Source of the DNA: Odontesthes bonariensis
Taxonomy: Eukaryota; Chordata; Actinopteri; Atheriniformes; Atherinopsidae
NCBI RefSeq assembly: GCF_027942865.1
Contig: NC_134509.1
Span: forward strand, 12,488,017 to 12,552,016
Length of the DNA stretch: 64,000 nt
Reading direction: 5' to 3'
Shown: piece by piece, positions 38,561 to 52,300 of the stretch
Position numbering within the stretch: the first letter of the stretch is position 1
Layout of the letters: every line of letters starts with the position of its first letter
Notes under the pieces: generated by a model
The model's database searches: none
Seen by the model: only the letters and a program-made list of their open reading frames with translations
What the model was told of the DNA's origin: nothing
Program-made: the position numbers and the translations under genes

Positions 38561-40906
38561 CCTGCCCTCCTGAAGATGGGAACAAGAGGAGAAAGATGCA
38601 CTTCATCAAAAAGCCCGATATTGAAGTGCCCATCAAGGACACTACTGAATATGGACTGTTTCAATTAATTTTCATGTTTTTTCAAAAGAAGCTGCTTCAG
38701 TACTCTCGTGAGGATTTCTTTTAATGAAGACTTTGGATGATCTGAGTTTAATAGACAATATATATATCTGGGTCGAGTTGGTATAAGTTAAAGCAGTCCC
38801 TTGTGTGCTGTTGGTGCCTTCTCCAACACAACCAGCTGTCTGTTACGTTCCCATGTGTCTGAAATGCATCATTCCACCCCCATGGATAATGTAGAGCTTT
38901 ATTTGGTAAACAGAATCAAAAATCAACGTGTCCCACTGTTTACCTTCTCTAATTAAAAGGCTATCAAAAGTAGTTTATTCCTCATCTTCTCTTTTGGGGC
39001 TTCTCTTTCTCCAATTCAAAAATAAGAGTCTTCTTTTATACCTTTTCGTTTTGCACATACACACACAGTCATAATCTAAATGTAGATGTTGGGGGGGGGG
39101 GGGGGGGGGTTTGCCTTTTTCCATCTATAGTGACAAGCATTCAGATATTTTACTTTTGAAAATCAGCTACTCCGTGCTCTCTGATGGACAAGGTACACGG
39201 TGACACACTGTTCCTAAATTGCCTGAAAAGTGGTTTGACATTTCTGAACTACAATTTCTTTCCATCATAATGAATTTGTACCCTCAATGTAACAAGCTAT
39301 TATACAGTGGTTCTTGAAAGCTAGAGAATCATTTGTTTCTATATTTCTCAATAATATCTTTATAAAAGTTTTAGACGTAAATGAATGGGACCTTATTCAA
39401 ATGACTAAAACAATAACGCTTGGACATACATTCACTGAGGAAAACGATACATTATATATCTGTGAGTGGTAATAGTAAAAAAAAAACTAAAAAAAAACCT
39501 TTCGCTACAGTTTATGGTGCGACCCGATCAATCAAGAAACAACAACCACAACTCATTTTTAGACCAACAATTGATCAGTTCGGCACTCATTTCAGCCCAT
39601 TCTTTGGCAAAAGAGCGGCGTCTACTCTGTGATGTTGGGTGGCCGTGTTCTGGACTTCCACAAAGATGGCCTGACATTATCCACCAGATTGTGATGGCAT
39701 AGTTCAGAATTCGGTCTTTCGTCAATGATGGAAATACCATGATAACACCACCATGTTTCACAGCTGAGGCAAGATTCTTATGCTGCGACGCAGTGCTCTC
39801 ATTCTCCTGTGCAAACTGCAGCAAAGCAGCCGGTGTCCCGATGGTGGATTCGTTTTAGTCAAGATGGCGAATGGAGCCAATTGTGATGTCAACGCAGTGT
39901 TATCACCGTTTAATACAGGCACCTCAGAGGTGCTGGAATAACTGCAGTTTTCAACTGAAACACAAGGTGTTGCTACGAAGAAAATGGCAACCAAAGATCA
40001 CAGGAATAGCTTTAGGCAAAGCAATGCAGTAAGTATATTTGTTTTGTTAATTTAAAAGCATCTCCTTTCTATAAGACAGTGTGTGTTTAAACGCAAAGTG
40101 TTTACATTTACAAAACTGATCAATATGGAAAGCTGTGGTCTTTCCTCACGATTGGGAACCGGGCAGACCGATTACAGCAGGCTTTTCTGGCTGTAGAGTT
40201 TGCAGTAAAACAAATCTCAAATATGGGCAAGTTTCATCTCTCTCTGTCAAAGATAGAGTGGGGCCACAGATTTGGATTTCTTGGTATGCCAGAATCTGTG
40301 TAAATCTGTTGACGTTATAAGTCGTATTTACACACAAATCTCAAAGTCTACAGAATAAACAAAGTGAGCAGGAATAATGAAACTTACTTGAGACTGGCTT
40401 GGTGAATCAAACTGCACCAAACGTGTGCTTTGTGTTTCTAAATAACACCCGGGAACACCTATAAATAAAACTAATTTTGGTATTTGCAGTGTATAATTAG
40501 TCAGGGGGAAATCTTAAACCGCACATTAACTCAACGTCCTCGTGGGCTAAGAAAGCAGTCTTGCTAACGTCACCACAGAATTGGCATATGGTGGCACAAG
40601 AAAGCAAAATTAGTCGACCGAGAAATGTACCATTTTAACTCAGTTTACGATCATGGTTTCGACAGTTCAATGAGCTGTCACAGGCACGTTCAGGAATATG
40701 AACTCATCGCAACGCCCCGCGAAAGCCACGTTACCTTTCTGGTTTCACGCTACTCGCTAGTGCGCTCATGCTAAAGTAATTATTTATTTTATTACAATAA
40801 TGGCCAGCTACTGAGGTTTGCAATTTAAGACAGCCCACCAGCTAGCACAATACGGGTATGTTTCGTAGTTCTAGCTTGGTCTTTATTGATCAAAAATGTC
40901 ACCGAC
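38561..40906 (-). other. mogs: Probable mogs intron 1, with an old repeat
   Basis: If the noncoding first exon near 40.9 kb is right, this is intron 1 of mogs. It holds a 19-base G-run (39091-39109) and a degraded repeat at about 39.5-39.8 kb. Nothing else was recognised. Confidence 0.4.
39528..39835 (-). mobile_element. Degraded interspersed repeat, Tc1-like similarity
   Basis: The minus-strand frame contains LASAVKHGGVIMVF, which resembles the KHGGGSVMVWG segment of Tc1-like transposases. It later contains SFAKEWAEMSAELINCW, which resembles the family's C-terminal region. The DDE residues between them are missing, so it would be an internally deleted copy. No terminal repeats were found, and a different repeat family is possible. 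Confidence 0.4.
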
Positions 40907-41060
40907 CTGTCGAAAACCCCGAGTCTCAGCTGCTCATGATCCTCTGCTGGATGAGTTTTGCAGCCACTTCCTGGTTACTTCAGGATTTCACTGACGTAGA
41001 CGTAGCTCCGTAACGTACGAGGGTGATGTCACGAACTGCCTTGCCTTTAGCCAATGACAA
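40907..41060 (-). promoter_or_regulatory. mogs: Candidate mogs promoter and noncoding first exon
   Basis: The segment is CpG-rich. On the minus strand it runs through an inverted CCAAT box (41051-41055), a TGATGTCA ATF/CRE-like site (41024-41031), TACGTCA, and an ETS-type CCAGGAAGTG (40965-40974). It then reaches a possible donor CGACAG/GTCGGT at 40907. A tiny upstream frame (ATG AGC AGC TGA, 40926-40937) would lie in this leader. It is the natural partner for the acceptor just before the mogs ATG. Placement is inferred. Confidence 0.4.
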
Positions 41061-41207
41061 TGCAAAAGCGAGCATGAAAAGACGACAGTGCAGAGGGGAA
41101 ATGTGTTCTTTTATTGAAGTATATAATATCTGCCTCTGTTGAGAGGTTGGAGTTCCGAGACATAAAGAATGCTTACTGCAGGAACACAGAACACTAGCTT
41201 CTAACTA

Positions 41208-43260
41208 AATTAACTAAATGTAAATGTAAATGTACTTTATTAATACAGCCCTTTACAGACAATCCTTTCGGTGTAACAAAGTGCTTTACAGCGGGTAGCC
41301 TAATAAATAAAGAGAAGAATAAGTAAAAACAAATAAAAACAATAAAAGAACAGTGAAAGCAACAAAATACAGCAAAATCAAATAAGATAAAATAAGATAA
41401 AAGTGTCATCATACTTCTGGGTATTAGAAGCCATCCTAAATAAGCAGGTTTAAATTTAGCCTAGATTTGAAGAGGCCCAGGTCAGAAATAAGACGCAGCT
41501 CGACGGGGAGCTTATTCCAGAGCCTGGGGGCAGTGACCGTAAAGGCTCGGTCACCCCAGTGTTTGTATTCTGACCTGGGCACTTCAAGCAAAAATTGATT
41601 TGTTGACCTCAGAGCTCCACCAGGATTGCGGACTGTTAAAAGCTCAGATAAATACGATGGGGTGAGGCCGTTAAGAGCTTTAAAAACAAACATTAAAAGT
41701 TTAAAATCAATTCTATAAAGGACAGGAAGCCAATGGAGGGAGTTAAGAACAGGAGTGATGTGCACACGTCTGTTAGTGTTGGTTAAAAGACGGGCAGCAG
41801 TGTTTTGCACAAGTTAAAGGCAACTGAGAGAAGACTGGGAGACACCAACATAAAGTGCATTGCAATAGTCTAACCTTGAACTTATTAGGGCATGGATGGC
41901 TTTCTCAAGGTCATGACGACTTAAAAACCTTTTAACTTTGGCCAGGAGACGCAACTGGAAAAAACTAGTCCTGACGACATTGTTAATTTGTTTGTCCAAC
42001 CTCAGATGACTGTCAAAGGTCACTCCCAGATTTCTGATGGCTGAACTAAGCTTTGAAGACAAGGTGCCAAAGCCAGCCGTCACAGTATCCCCAAACACAA
42101 TGCATTCAGTTTTGTCATAATTTAAATGAAGAAAATTTTGGGCCAACCACTGCTTAATATCAGCAATGCAATTGCGCACTGTTACTATTTGGCTTCAATG
42201 GTAGATACATTTGTAAATTGTCTGCATAACAGTGGAAAGAAAGGTTGTGCCTGGCTATAATTGACCCAAGTGGTAGCATGTACAATGAGAAGAGGATAGG
42301 GCCAAGAATAAATCCTTGAGGGACTCCACAGGAGAGAGGAGCACTGGAAGAGGAAAGGTCACCAACCATAACGGAAAAGGTTCTACTGGACAAGTAAGAC
42401 GCAAACCACTTCAATGCAGTGCCGTTGATTCCAACATAATTACTTAGATGTGACAGGAGGACTGCATGGTCCACCGTGTCAAAGGCTGCTGTGAGATCAA
42501 GCAGCACTAAGACAACAGGGCACTTGGTATCCACAGACAGAGCAATATCGTTGTGCACCTTTAACAGTGCAGACTCAGTGCTGTGACGAGACCTGAACCC
42601 AGATTGGAATTTCTCAAGAACAGAGTTATCCTCAAGAAAGGACTGTAATTGTATAAAAACAACTTTTTCTAAAACCAAGGAAAAAATGGCAGATTGGAAA
42701 CAGGTCTAAAATTTGACAACACTGAGGGGTCAAAGATTAGGCTTTTTAAGAAGGGTCCTGACCACAGCATGTTTAAAGGCAGCTGGGACAGTTCCTAATC
42801 TGAGACAGGAGTTAATAAAAAACCAGGAGACTGGGCCCCACAGTATTAAAAAACACTTTCAAAACTTTGGCAGGGACAATATCCAATGGGCAGTTTGTAG
42901 GTTTCAGAGATTTCACTACATCACAGAGAGAAGAGAGCGAAACCAGCTCAAACTGATCAAACGCAGCAGAACGAGGTGGGGCAACAGGTAGATCTTTATC
43001 TCTACTCATAATAACACTCTTACTGGTGTCTTTTCTGACAGAATCCACTTTGTCAACAAAATAATGAAGAAAATTCTCACAAGTAGCTATTGATACATCA
43101 GTCACAGCAGAAGTGCATGGGTTGACATGCAAAAGACAGCTGCTTGCATTAAAGAATGAATGGTCAGATCGTGGGACAAAAACAAACCAAGCACTGGCCT
43201 TTAAATGCATGTTATGGGTCCACTTCATTAACCTACACTGAACTAAAAGAGGAATTAAGA
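41208..43260 (-). mobile_element. 5'-truncated, inactive L2-type LINE retrotransposon
   Basis: Minus-strand frames, broken by stops and frameshifts, give reverse-transcriptase blocks in order. The first is SLKPTNCPLDIVPAKVL (from about 43.2 kb). Then come EKFQSGFRSRHSTESALLKV, LLDLTAAFDTVDHAVL, CGVPQGFILGPILFSLYMLP and HCYADNLQMYL (42678-42160), then LGVTFDSHL. The last is the C-terminal part ending DRAFTVTAPRLWNKLP and FKSRLN (to 41436). The catalytic YADD box is YADN, so the enzyme is dead. The 3' end at 41212-41232 is a tandem ATTTAC tail, the hallmark of L2-type elements. The 5' endonuclease part is missing, as is usual for LINE copies. The element fills most of the gap between mogs and pdcd4. 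Confidence 0.88.
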
Positions 43261-43374
43261 TGTATAAAAAAAAAAAAAAGCTTCTGACCCAAAAATGTAA
43301 TTGATGTACACCTTCACTTGCCCAGTTACGTAGTCATACAGCTCATAAAAAAATGACAGAAATGCAGAAAGTTC

Positions 43375-44500
43375 TGTGCTTTTTATTTTTATTTTTATTG
43401 AATGAAAAGATTTTGAATGAAACATTCATCAGAACTTTGGACAACATGTCAAACTATTAGACAGGGGTAGAAAAGGCTCATTGACTAACTGCTTACCAAG
43501 TATTAAACTGTTGCAATCAGTTTGATGGCCTGATCTCCTCAGTCATTAAACTAACTCCAACCTCACTAGAATAGAATTTCCCGAAGCCCTCTGTCAAAAG
43601 TCTGTCTTTTGCATTTGAAATGGATTGTTTATGACGATCTGCCGACCCCGTGGCTGTAGATACATTGGTTAGTTGCAAGCAAAGTCAAAGTGTTCAAATT
43701 TTTCTTCCATAATTATCATTTTACAGACATTAGCCCCAATGTTTCATTTTCAGAAACAGCTTCTGAAGTATATTTGACCTAGCGCAGGTTTCAAATGAAC
43801 ACCCAGACACTGAACACCTCTTGCTTTGATTGCCGGTCAACAAGGTAAATGCTTGGTCTCAGTGGCCAAAATGCAAAGAAAAAAAATAATAAAATGCACC
43901 GTTCATAAAGTATTAACACTTGAATAGGAGCGTACAAAGAATAATATCCTTGAAATTATTCTAAAGAAGTTGTGGCAGAAAAAAAAGGTTTAGATCCTTG
44001 CTGCTGAGCTAAATTAAGTGCTCTGTCTGTACAGTATGCTCTGTCTTTTAAGTGTTTTTTTCCATTCATAGTGCACTGTATGAAAAAAAAAAAAAACATG
44101 AAAAAAGGGTGGAACAAAGAAAGCAGCAACAAAAAAAAAAAAAAAAAAAAAAACATTCATCTCCCACAAAACCCAACCTGTCCACCTGTCTTTCCACAGC
44201 TTTAACTAGAATTATTCTTAACAAGTACGAAGACAGGGGGCGAAAGGGTCACATCAACCCCAGATGATACAGAGTATTCTTCAAAAACTGTCAAAAACAG
44301 TGATAAACAAGATGAAGGGAAGTGAACGCCCAGGCCGCTCTTCAGTTAACTGTCACCGAACGTAAATGCTGGTTTGTATAACAACGTTATCAGGAGAGGA
44401 ACATGCCCTGTTTCGGTGAAACATGCAGAGGTAGAAACGGGGTGCAAGAACCAGCGGACACCCATCCTCCTCATCCTCTTCCTGCGTCTTGCCTTGTGAC
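43375..44500 (-). other. pdcd4: pdcd4 3' UTR (predicted)
   Basis: This is the sequence between the pdcd4 stop codon and the AATAAA at 43394-43399. It holds long A/T runs (44083-44096, 44131-44153). I searched it by eye for the miR-21 seed match found in mammalian PDCD4 (AATAAGCTA type) and did not see it. The start of the LINE lies only about 100 bases beyond the predicted end. Confidence 0.55.
43394..43399 (-). terminator. pdcd4: pdcd4 poly(A) signal AATAAA
   Basis: The minus strand reads CATTCAATAAAAATAAAAAT, with AATAAA overlapping a run of AAATA units. It lies about 1.1 kb after the stop codon. Confidence 0.5.
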
Positions 44501-47500
44501 TTAGTTCTTGATTATCCCGCCGTCTCCTTCACTTACGAAACGCTTCCGCCCTCTAGTTGAGAAAAGTGAGTTAAAGACGTGTCAATGTCATTTTTATGTG
44601 TACCTAAGATTACGGAGTGATGCCGGTTGTGTTTCATATCATTAGCAAATCATGCTAAGTGAACAAAACAAACTTTCAAGTGAACCTACTAACTAATAAT
44701 TCCTGTAGAGTTCAAGCTTAACTTTAGTGGTCAGAGGCATTTAGCTCCATTGGTACTAAAACAATAAAAACCATCATTAAACCACATTAATGTCAACTTT
44801 CTTTAGATGTTTCTAGTTGATCTAGGAACTGCTTAGGGCAAAGGAAACTGTATTGCTAATCTACGTAGAACTAACCTTGAGGGACAGGCATCCCTCAGCT
44901 GTTTGGTGATGACAGACTCCTGGTAGCACAGATCCACAAAGGTCTCCATAATAGAGTGAGCATGTGGCACATCCAGGCTGATTTCAGGAAGTTCATCATA
45001 GACACGTTGGAAACCCTGTGAATAAACAAAAGATTATGAAGGCAAAATGCCATTTACCTGTGCGGAGAAAGTAAATATCACCATCTAAAATGGTTTCCGA
45101 GTTAGCGCATGAAAAAAGGGACTTACCCGGTTCATCTGATCCACAGTGATGAGGCCCGTTTTCCAGAAGGACTGCAGAAGTTTCATGATCATATGAGTGG
45201 CGGTGTCTCCTTTTGACTCCAGCACCATCACTACAGCCTGAAAAACAGTGATGCACATCATGATGCGAGCAGAATCGATATCAGAGATGTAAAAGCTGAA
45301 CATTTTATCCCATGGTGGCAGTGTTTCCACCTATATTTCATGCAATTACTGCCAGACATTTGGCAGTGATTTGGACATCCAGTCAAACGTTGGTGCAGAT
45401 TTGGTTCCCCCTCTGTAATTCTGTTAGATAACATACTGGACCCATGGCAGGTTGCCCACAAGTCAAAACCTTTGACAGAACACGCTATGTGCGTGAATGA
45501 CAAGACTATATAATCCTACACTTTACCCCTTAGCAGCCACACACAGTCTGATAGGGGTAGCCAATGTAATTTGACTGACCATCCAAGGTTTCATTTCAAT
45601 TTGGGGACAAATGAATTAAGTAGAAAAGTTGTAACTGGTATGGAATTTACATGACAAAAACTGATGTCAGAGTGCAAGCGCAGCATAAGTGCTCCCTTTG
45701 ACTTCAGGTGCATTCAAATGCAGTCAGAAATCTGGTGAAGGAGAGGGAGGCAACACGCAATCCCAGAACGGTTTAGGCCCAGAATACATCTGTGATATGT
45801 TCAGAGAATATAAACCCAGCAGAGCTCTTAGATCCAAGGACTCAGGTCAGCTGGTCCAGTCCAGAGTCCAGACTAAACATGGAGAAGCAGCACTTAGCTG
45901 TTATGCTGCAAACAAGTGGAACAAACTGCCAGTGGAGATTAAACTTTTATCAAATATAGACATTTTTAAATCCAGGTTAAAAACATTTATTGTCTCATGT
46001 GTCTGTGCATGAAATCTACACGATATCTTTGAATTTATCTGGACTGTTGCTTGTTTTTAATTCATTTTAATTTATGAATTATTTTATTTCTTTCTCTTTA
46101 TGTTCTTTTATGTATTTTTAATTATTCTTCCACTCCCCGCTGCAATGCTTTTATTTTATGTAAAGCACTTTGAATTGTTTTGTACATGAAATGTGCTATA
46201 CAAATAAATTTGACTTGACTAACTCTTTCACTGAGAGCTGTTTCTGCACCTGAAGGGAAAGTCAGAACATCTCCGTTTGAAGTTAAACCAACTATGTTAT
46301 GTTACATACCAATGTCATATACAGTGAACATGATTCATAATGTTAGCCATCAGTGAAGATGCTCGCAAAACAGAGTTCATCACAACACAAGACTTGAATT
46401 TTCTGGCTCTGGACTGGCAAAAAGTAGAAGAATCGCCTGATAAGCAAAAATATCCCAAACTTTACTGAACACTTGTTATCACATCTAACTGTCACAAGTT
46501 TAACCTTTATCAGTACTTGTTTTCTTGTACTTATTAACTCAGTATCCCCGAAAATGAAATGCAACATGGATATTCACATCTGAACTCCTCTCAGCTGTTT
46601 GACAGGCCTGCAGTGCAAAGAGGAAAATAGGGAGGAAAATTCATCTAAAACAGATAAATAAATAAAAGGAGAAATAAAAACGACATTTCAAACAGGGTTG
46701 CCAAGAGAGACGGAGCTCTTTTTACACCGGCATGCAAAGTGAGAAGTGTTAGAACTGCAATCCTTCAAATTAATTGGCCATTCTCTGTCCTGTAAAGCAG
46801 CACAAGCACAAGAGTTCAGGTGAATAATAGAACACCATTCGATAAGGCTCAATATTGTTCTGGTCTTTTATTAGATAAATCTACATTCAGAGCTGAAGCA
46901 AGCAACCCGACTTAAAGATTTGATTTACAACACCACATGAGGCAGTCAAAAAAGCTTTCACGCTGATTGGCATAATTCTAAAGGGTGAATTCAAAATTCT
47001 GCATCTTGAGGGACTCAACTTTTCTCAGTAACGACCAGTGATTTAGATGCATTTGTGAAATGTTTTACAGCAAATAATTGTGGCTCCAAGCCGTCGTTTG
47101 AAAGCCTTCCCAGACGTGACCCGATGGGAAGCGCAGAACCAGAAATAGTGATGCAGCTTTTATTTATTAATTTTTCTTTTTTTCCCTCCCCTCCTCCACA
47201 ATAACACTTGGAGTCTTGAATATTCTAGAGATGTTTCGAAGTGGAGGCATGTAGTCTCACATCTCGCCAAGTATGATTTTCCAGAGCGTCGAGGGGCGAA
47301 AGATGGCGGAGGTTTGGCTCTTTCTACTGACCTGTATGCTGCTTTACGCATGTCCCCCATTATTGAGGATAAGTACAGATCTTGGCAGAATGGCAAAAGG
47401 CAAAAGCATGGAATTAATCACCTCATAAATCTGTGTGTTTAGCAGCACTTGACGAAAATAAATAAATAAATCTGTATATCTGCATGTTTACCATCAATTT

Positions 47501-49244
47501 AGAATAGAAAAACGCTGCTTCCCCAAAATGAGTAAGTTAAATGACTGCATTAGAAGTGCACTCAAGTACACATTATGAACTGATTGATTTGGACTGAGCT
47601 CTGCGACAACGTTCACCACAAATGAGAGAAAACGTCGCTGCCAAACACAAAATGTCCTTGGCAGGAAACAGAAATGACAATCACTGCAGAGATTAGATTG
47701 TTAAGTTCTGCTCCTCATCTTACTTGACTGCACGCAAAGGGAGAGACGACACTTTCAAAAAGTTTCATTTGTCAATTTCAGCTTGAATTTTGTTTAAATA
47801 TCTGCGCAAGGAAACGTTCAATCTTTAGAAAACCAAGACGGGAAGTGCTAAATACCTCATAGACGAGCTCATGGTGGAAGTGAGGGACTTCCAGGTCCCG
47901 CAGACAGTGCTCTGCCTCCGACACGTCTCCTGATATCAGGTACTCCTTGAGAAGAAGGTTCATCTGCGGCAAGCACACACAAAGAACACGGTTCACAGAT
48001 TGAGCAAAGTACACCAAACCCAGCTGAGGATTTCTAACAGCACTTGTCACAAGATTTTCACAAGCAGGACAGCAAAGGACGAGCCGTCTTTCATCTGGGG
48101 GTGAACAATTCATAAAGACTTGCTGGCTAATATTTGAAAATCTGAATTTAGAGGGAATGAAAAGGATTGTGCATACACATATAACTGAACACGAGCAGAA
48201 TAATAATATCTATGACTTCTAGGTTTCATTGAGCTCAGTATGCATTTATTATGAATATGTTCCACCAGCTGTTCCAGACAGAACAAAAGAGAAATCTGGA
48301 CTAACTGTGGTGTGTCTGCTGAAGAAAAACTACAGTGAGAGACTGTACTTTTCAAACAGCCATATTATCTCAGCTATAACCAGGCTTCCTTGGGAAATAA
48401 GGCCGATATGTTTGACAAGTTACCTTTCAGATGACGCTTCATTTGTAAGTGGGCTTGGTTATTTCTCCTTTGCTGGCAATCTAAATACACAAGCCCCGTT
48501 TTACTTAAAACCTATTTATGTAGCAATTAGTCATACCACTTGAGAGGAGTGTGGTCATTGCAAGATGCTCAGAACAGTGATAGCGAGGAGGATGAAGAAA
48601 CTGAGGCAATGATAAGAAGCTGCAACTGAGGCCTTTTAACATCCTAACTGACTTTGATATCAGCTTGAATCTTACACATAAGCGGAAACCTATCAGGTGA
48701 TAAGTTTTCCCATCTTTAAATATGCACACACACATTAAATAATGAGGCACCACGCAGTTCAGCACAGGACATTCATTCAATGAATGTGCCAGAATGAGTA
48801 ATGGATCTCCCATGATCTAACAAAGAAATGTGAGCAAAATGGAGGCCGTCAGGCAACAAGCTGCTGGTAAAGTTAACAATACTTTGCAGAGACTTAGTCA
48901 GCGTGTCTTTTTCCATCTTCAGAAGAGGGTCTGATGGTTGATTCTCAGAATATTACCATATAATCTGAGCCTGGCAATAACAAAATGAGTGAGAGCTTTT
49001 CATGCTCTCCCTCAGGCTGCACAAACCTGGCACGAAATCAAGTCAGACGGGAAAATCTGATGAGGGCTGCATGATGTGCTGTGAGTGGGCACACTGAAAC
49101 ACCACCTTTGTATTTCATGCACACGAGCACATGTTGCATATCTAACAATTTCAGCTTAGCACTCGGAGATCCACTCCATTGAAAATGCAAAAATCTAAAT
49201 TATGGAGCAATATTTGTAAAGACAAACAAAGCTAAGACACACAA

Positions 49245-49321
<77 letters not shown>

Positions 49322-52300
49322 TGTGTATTTAGTGGAAGGCAGAAGTGTGTATTTGTGTAAGCCCCTCTATCTCCTTATTTGAACAATCCCTGCTTCCCAG
49401 GGGAGAAAAATGTTCTGCTGACACAGCAGCACGGCAGAGGGCTGGCCTGTGGGTCTGTACCCAGCATGCATTTTCGCCTTCTGTTTACATTACGTAATGA
49501 CAACAAAGATGCTGAGCTTGTCAATACAAACATTCTGAACTCAAGAGCACAGCATTTATTATTGAAGTATTAAATCCCCCTGAATCAGGAATCAAATGAC
49601 TTATCAGTTTGTGATTCCTAAAAAGGGCAAAATGCTCCCCGTTTGGTGCGAGCGTACCTCTTTGATGAGATGTTTAACGGGTCTCAGACCTCCACCGACA
49701 CCCCACACATTATCCAGACGAACCATCTCCCGCTTCATGGTCAGCAGGACCGCAGCCCGGTCTAAAGCCACTCTGGAAGAAGACAAGACCGCCACGGTTA
49801 GGGGCCAAGCAGTCCAGTCAAAAGCTGAGATATTTCCTTAATTCGTAATTTCCTTCTGCCTCGAAAACTCATGTGCATTTCAGCTTTTCTAGTGTGGCCT
49901 CACCTGGCATGCTCGCAGTCCACTTTGCCTTTATAGCAATCCAGGAAATTCATGGGGAGGGCGTGGTCCGCTATGGCTCTGGCAATAAACTGGCCTAACA
50001 TCTGAGAGAGACAGGGGAAAATGTCCTTTAAAAAACACAAAATGTCATCTTGTATCAACTGACTCAGTCCACTGTGTGGGCGACGTCCATGGAGCAAACC
50101 CCTATTTAAACAGTATTTCTAGAAATCACTTGAATCTGTCCAACTACAGGCTACAGAGAAGCAAATCTTTCCTCAGCAGCCAACGTCTTTTTTCCTAGGC
50201 ATGAAAGGATCAGTTCCACAAAACCGCCGACAGGGAGCAGAACAGTTACAAAGATAATGTGAACTTCAACATAGAGATCTTTTTTTTTTTTTACATAAAA
50301 GGTCATGAATAGTGAACATTAGAGGCTGTGCGCTGCCAACAGGGAGCAAAGACTTAAATTGCACTTCATGCTGATTATCTGAAAAAAAATGATGAAACTA
50401 TGAGTTGTGTGATAAATAGACAGACAGTTCAGTTGGTTAATAACTGCGCTGGCAACAATAAGGCAGTGATTATGAGCCCTGCTCGGACTGAGCTTTTTCT
50501 CACTGCAATATACTGAAATATGGTTTAAATTTGATCTTTAAATAGCCAGCAAAGAAGGAGAATTTTTTTTTAACCACTGGCGCCACAGATGCCGTTGTTA
50601 TGGGTGCATCTGACCCTCAAAATATAGATTTTTTTTGACCAATTAGTGTTCTGCAGTGGTTTCTTGTCACTCTAGTGAAAGTGTATCTACTTATTGTTTT
50701 TTGAGTCTCAAGGCGGTGGTAAAAAAAAAACAACTAAAAAGGTACTATCTGCAGCAACCCCACCCCAAAAAAAAGACTAAGCAGAGTCGTGCTGTAACAT
50801 GCATCGGGAAAATACAGTGAAAAAAATATATAAAGGCCTGTATTGTGCCATATCTAATCTTTTAAGTTTGTTAAGCCCTGCAGTGCCTCTCCACCCCTGT
50901 AAAGCACACAACACAATTACAGATCTAAATCTCCGACTGCTGCGTCTCCCACTTCTTCTCTACCTGTGGAGCCTCCGGTGTGTCCAGTATGAGGTCCGGC
51001 AGCTCTTTCAGCATTTTGTCGAAAGCGCGGCCCATGTCGCTCTGTGACAGCATCTTGCCCGACAGATCTGACAGCAGGCGGGAGGTCAGCTCTCTATGAC
51101 TGGCCTTCCCTTCAAGGGACAGGGACACAGCCAAAGAGGAGAACTCGTACTTATGTGGGCCTAGGTTGAGCCCCTTCAGCAACATCTGACAGGATGAGGA
51201 CAAAAGCAAAGGTTTCGTATAGCTGTGGAGCCAATACAACTCTGAATATATGTAGACATACGGTATAGTAGCACATCTCTCTAAAACCAATCATTTCCTG
51301 GTCAGTGTCAAAGTTAAAGAAACACAAAAAACTCAAAATGCTCAATCCTAGACCATCTACCTGGACCTCTTTTGTATCTCCGTGCTCAAAGTACTCCTGT
51401 ACGATTGGGTTGACCATTTTTTCCAGTTCCCTCTCATCCACCTCTGGAACAACTGTCTCATAAACGGTGTCGCCCTGTGGAAACACAAACACATGATCCT
51501 TCATCATGCACACACACATGCACAACACTGTGAATGCACAATCATTATCTCCTATACAATCAGCATTAAGCCTGTCCCTGTGAAGCAGTTTATCATCGTC
51601 TTCCTTTCAGCAAGATATGGAACTGAACCACCGTGTTATCATAAAATGCCGTGTTCGTTTTTTTAAAAAGCAGCTATTCAACCACGTTCTATACATCTGT
51701 AACACATTCGTAAAGGTGAAACTTCCCGTTTTCCTTTTCAACACGTGCATTCATCCATAAATGCCAAGAATGTCTGTAAAAACCCGCTCAACTAAGCGGT
51801 TTTCTTTTACCTGGAAAACAATTCTGACCATTGACACAACGAAGATCTATTTTCAGAGAGAATAGACAGAATAAGTGCGATCTCCATACTGCAGCAAGGG
51901 GAGAATTCAAAGAAGCATTAAAAAGTGGACGATAAAAGCATTTAGGTGTATTTTCACTGGAAAAATCTTGGCAAAAATTCAACGTGCTGATACAATTTTC
52001 TGTTTTCTGCTCCTGTCACACAAGTGACTGCTGACAGGAAAACGCATTCAAAGCCAAGTTCAGGTAAAAGAACAAACATGACTTTAAGATAGCCGCAAAA
52101 GCTCTTAATTATTTGGGTCAACGTCAAGGCCACCTTTATCTTTTTAACAGTTTAGTTTTGAAAAATGGGAAGAAGAAAAAAAAAAAAAAAGGAGGAACAG
52201 GTGGTGTTAGAGCAGGTTATAACTCCCTTGCTTTTGTGTCACAAATTCCTTTGACCTTTTGACACTTTCCGAAGCACATGATGACCCGCACCACTCAGAA

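Noticed and set aside
47160..47396. 78-codon minus-strand frame in a pdcd4 intron
   Set aside because: Slightly CpG-rich, but there are no conserved residues or splice sites in frame with pdcd4.
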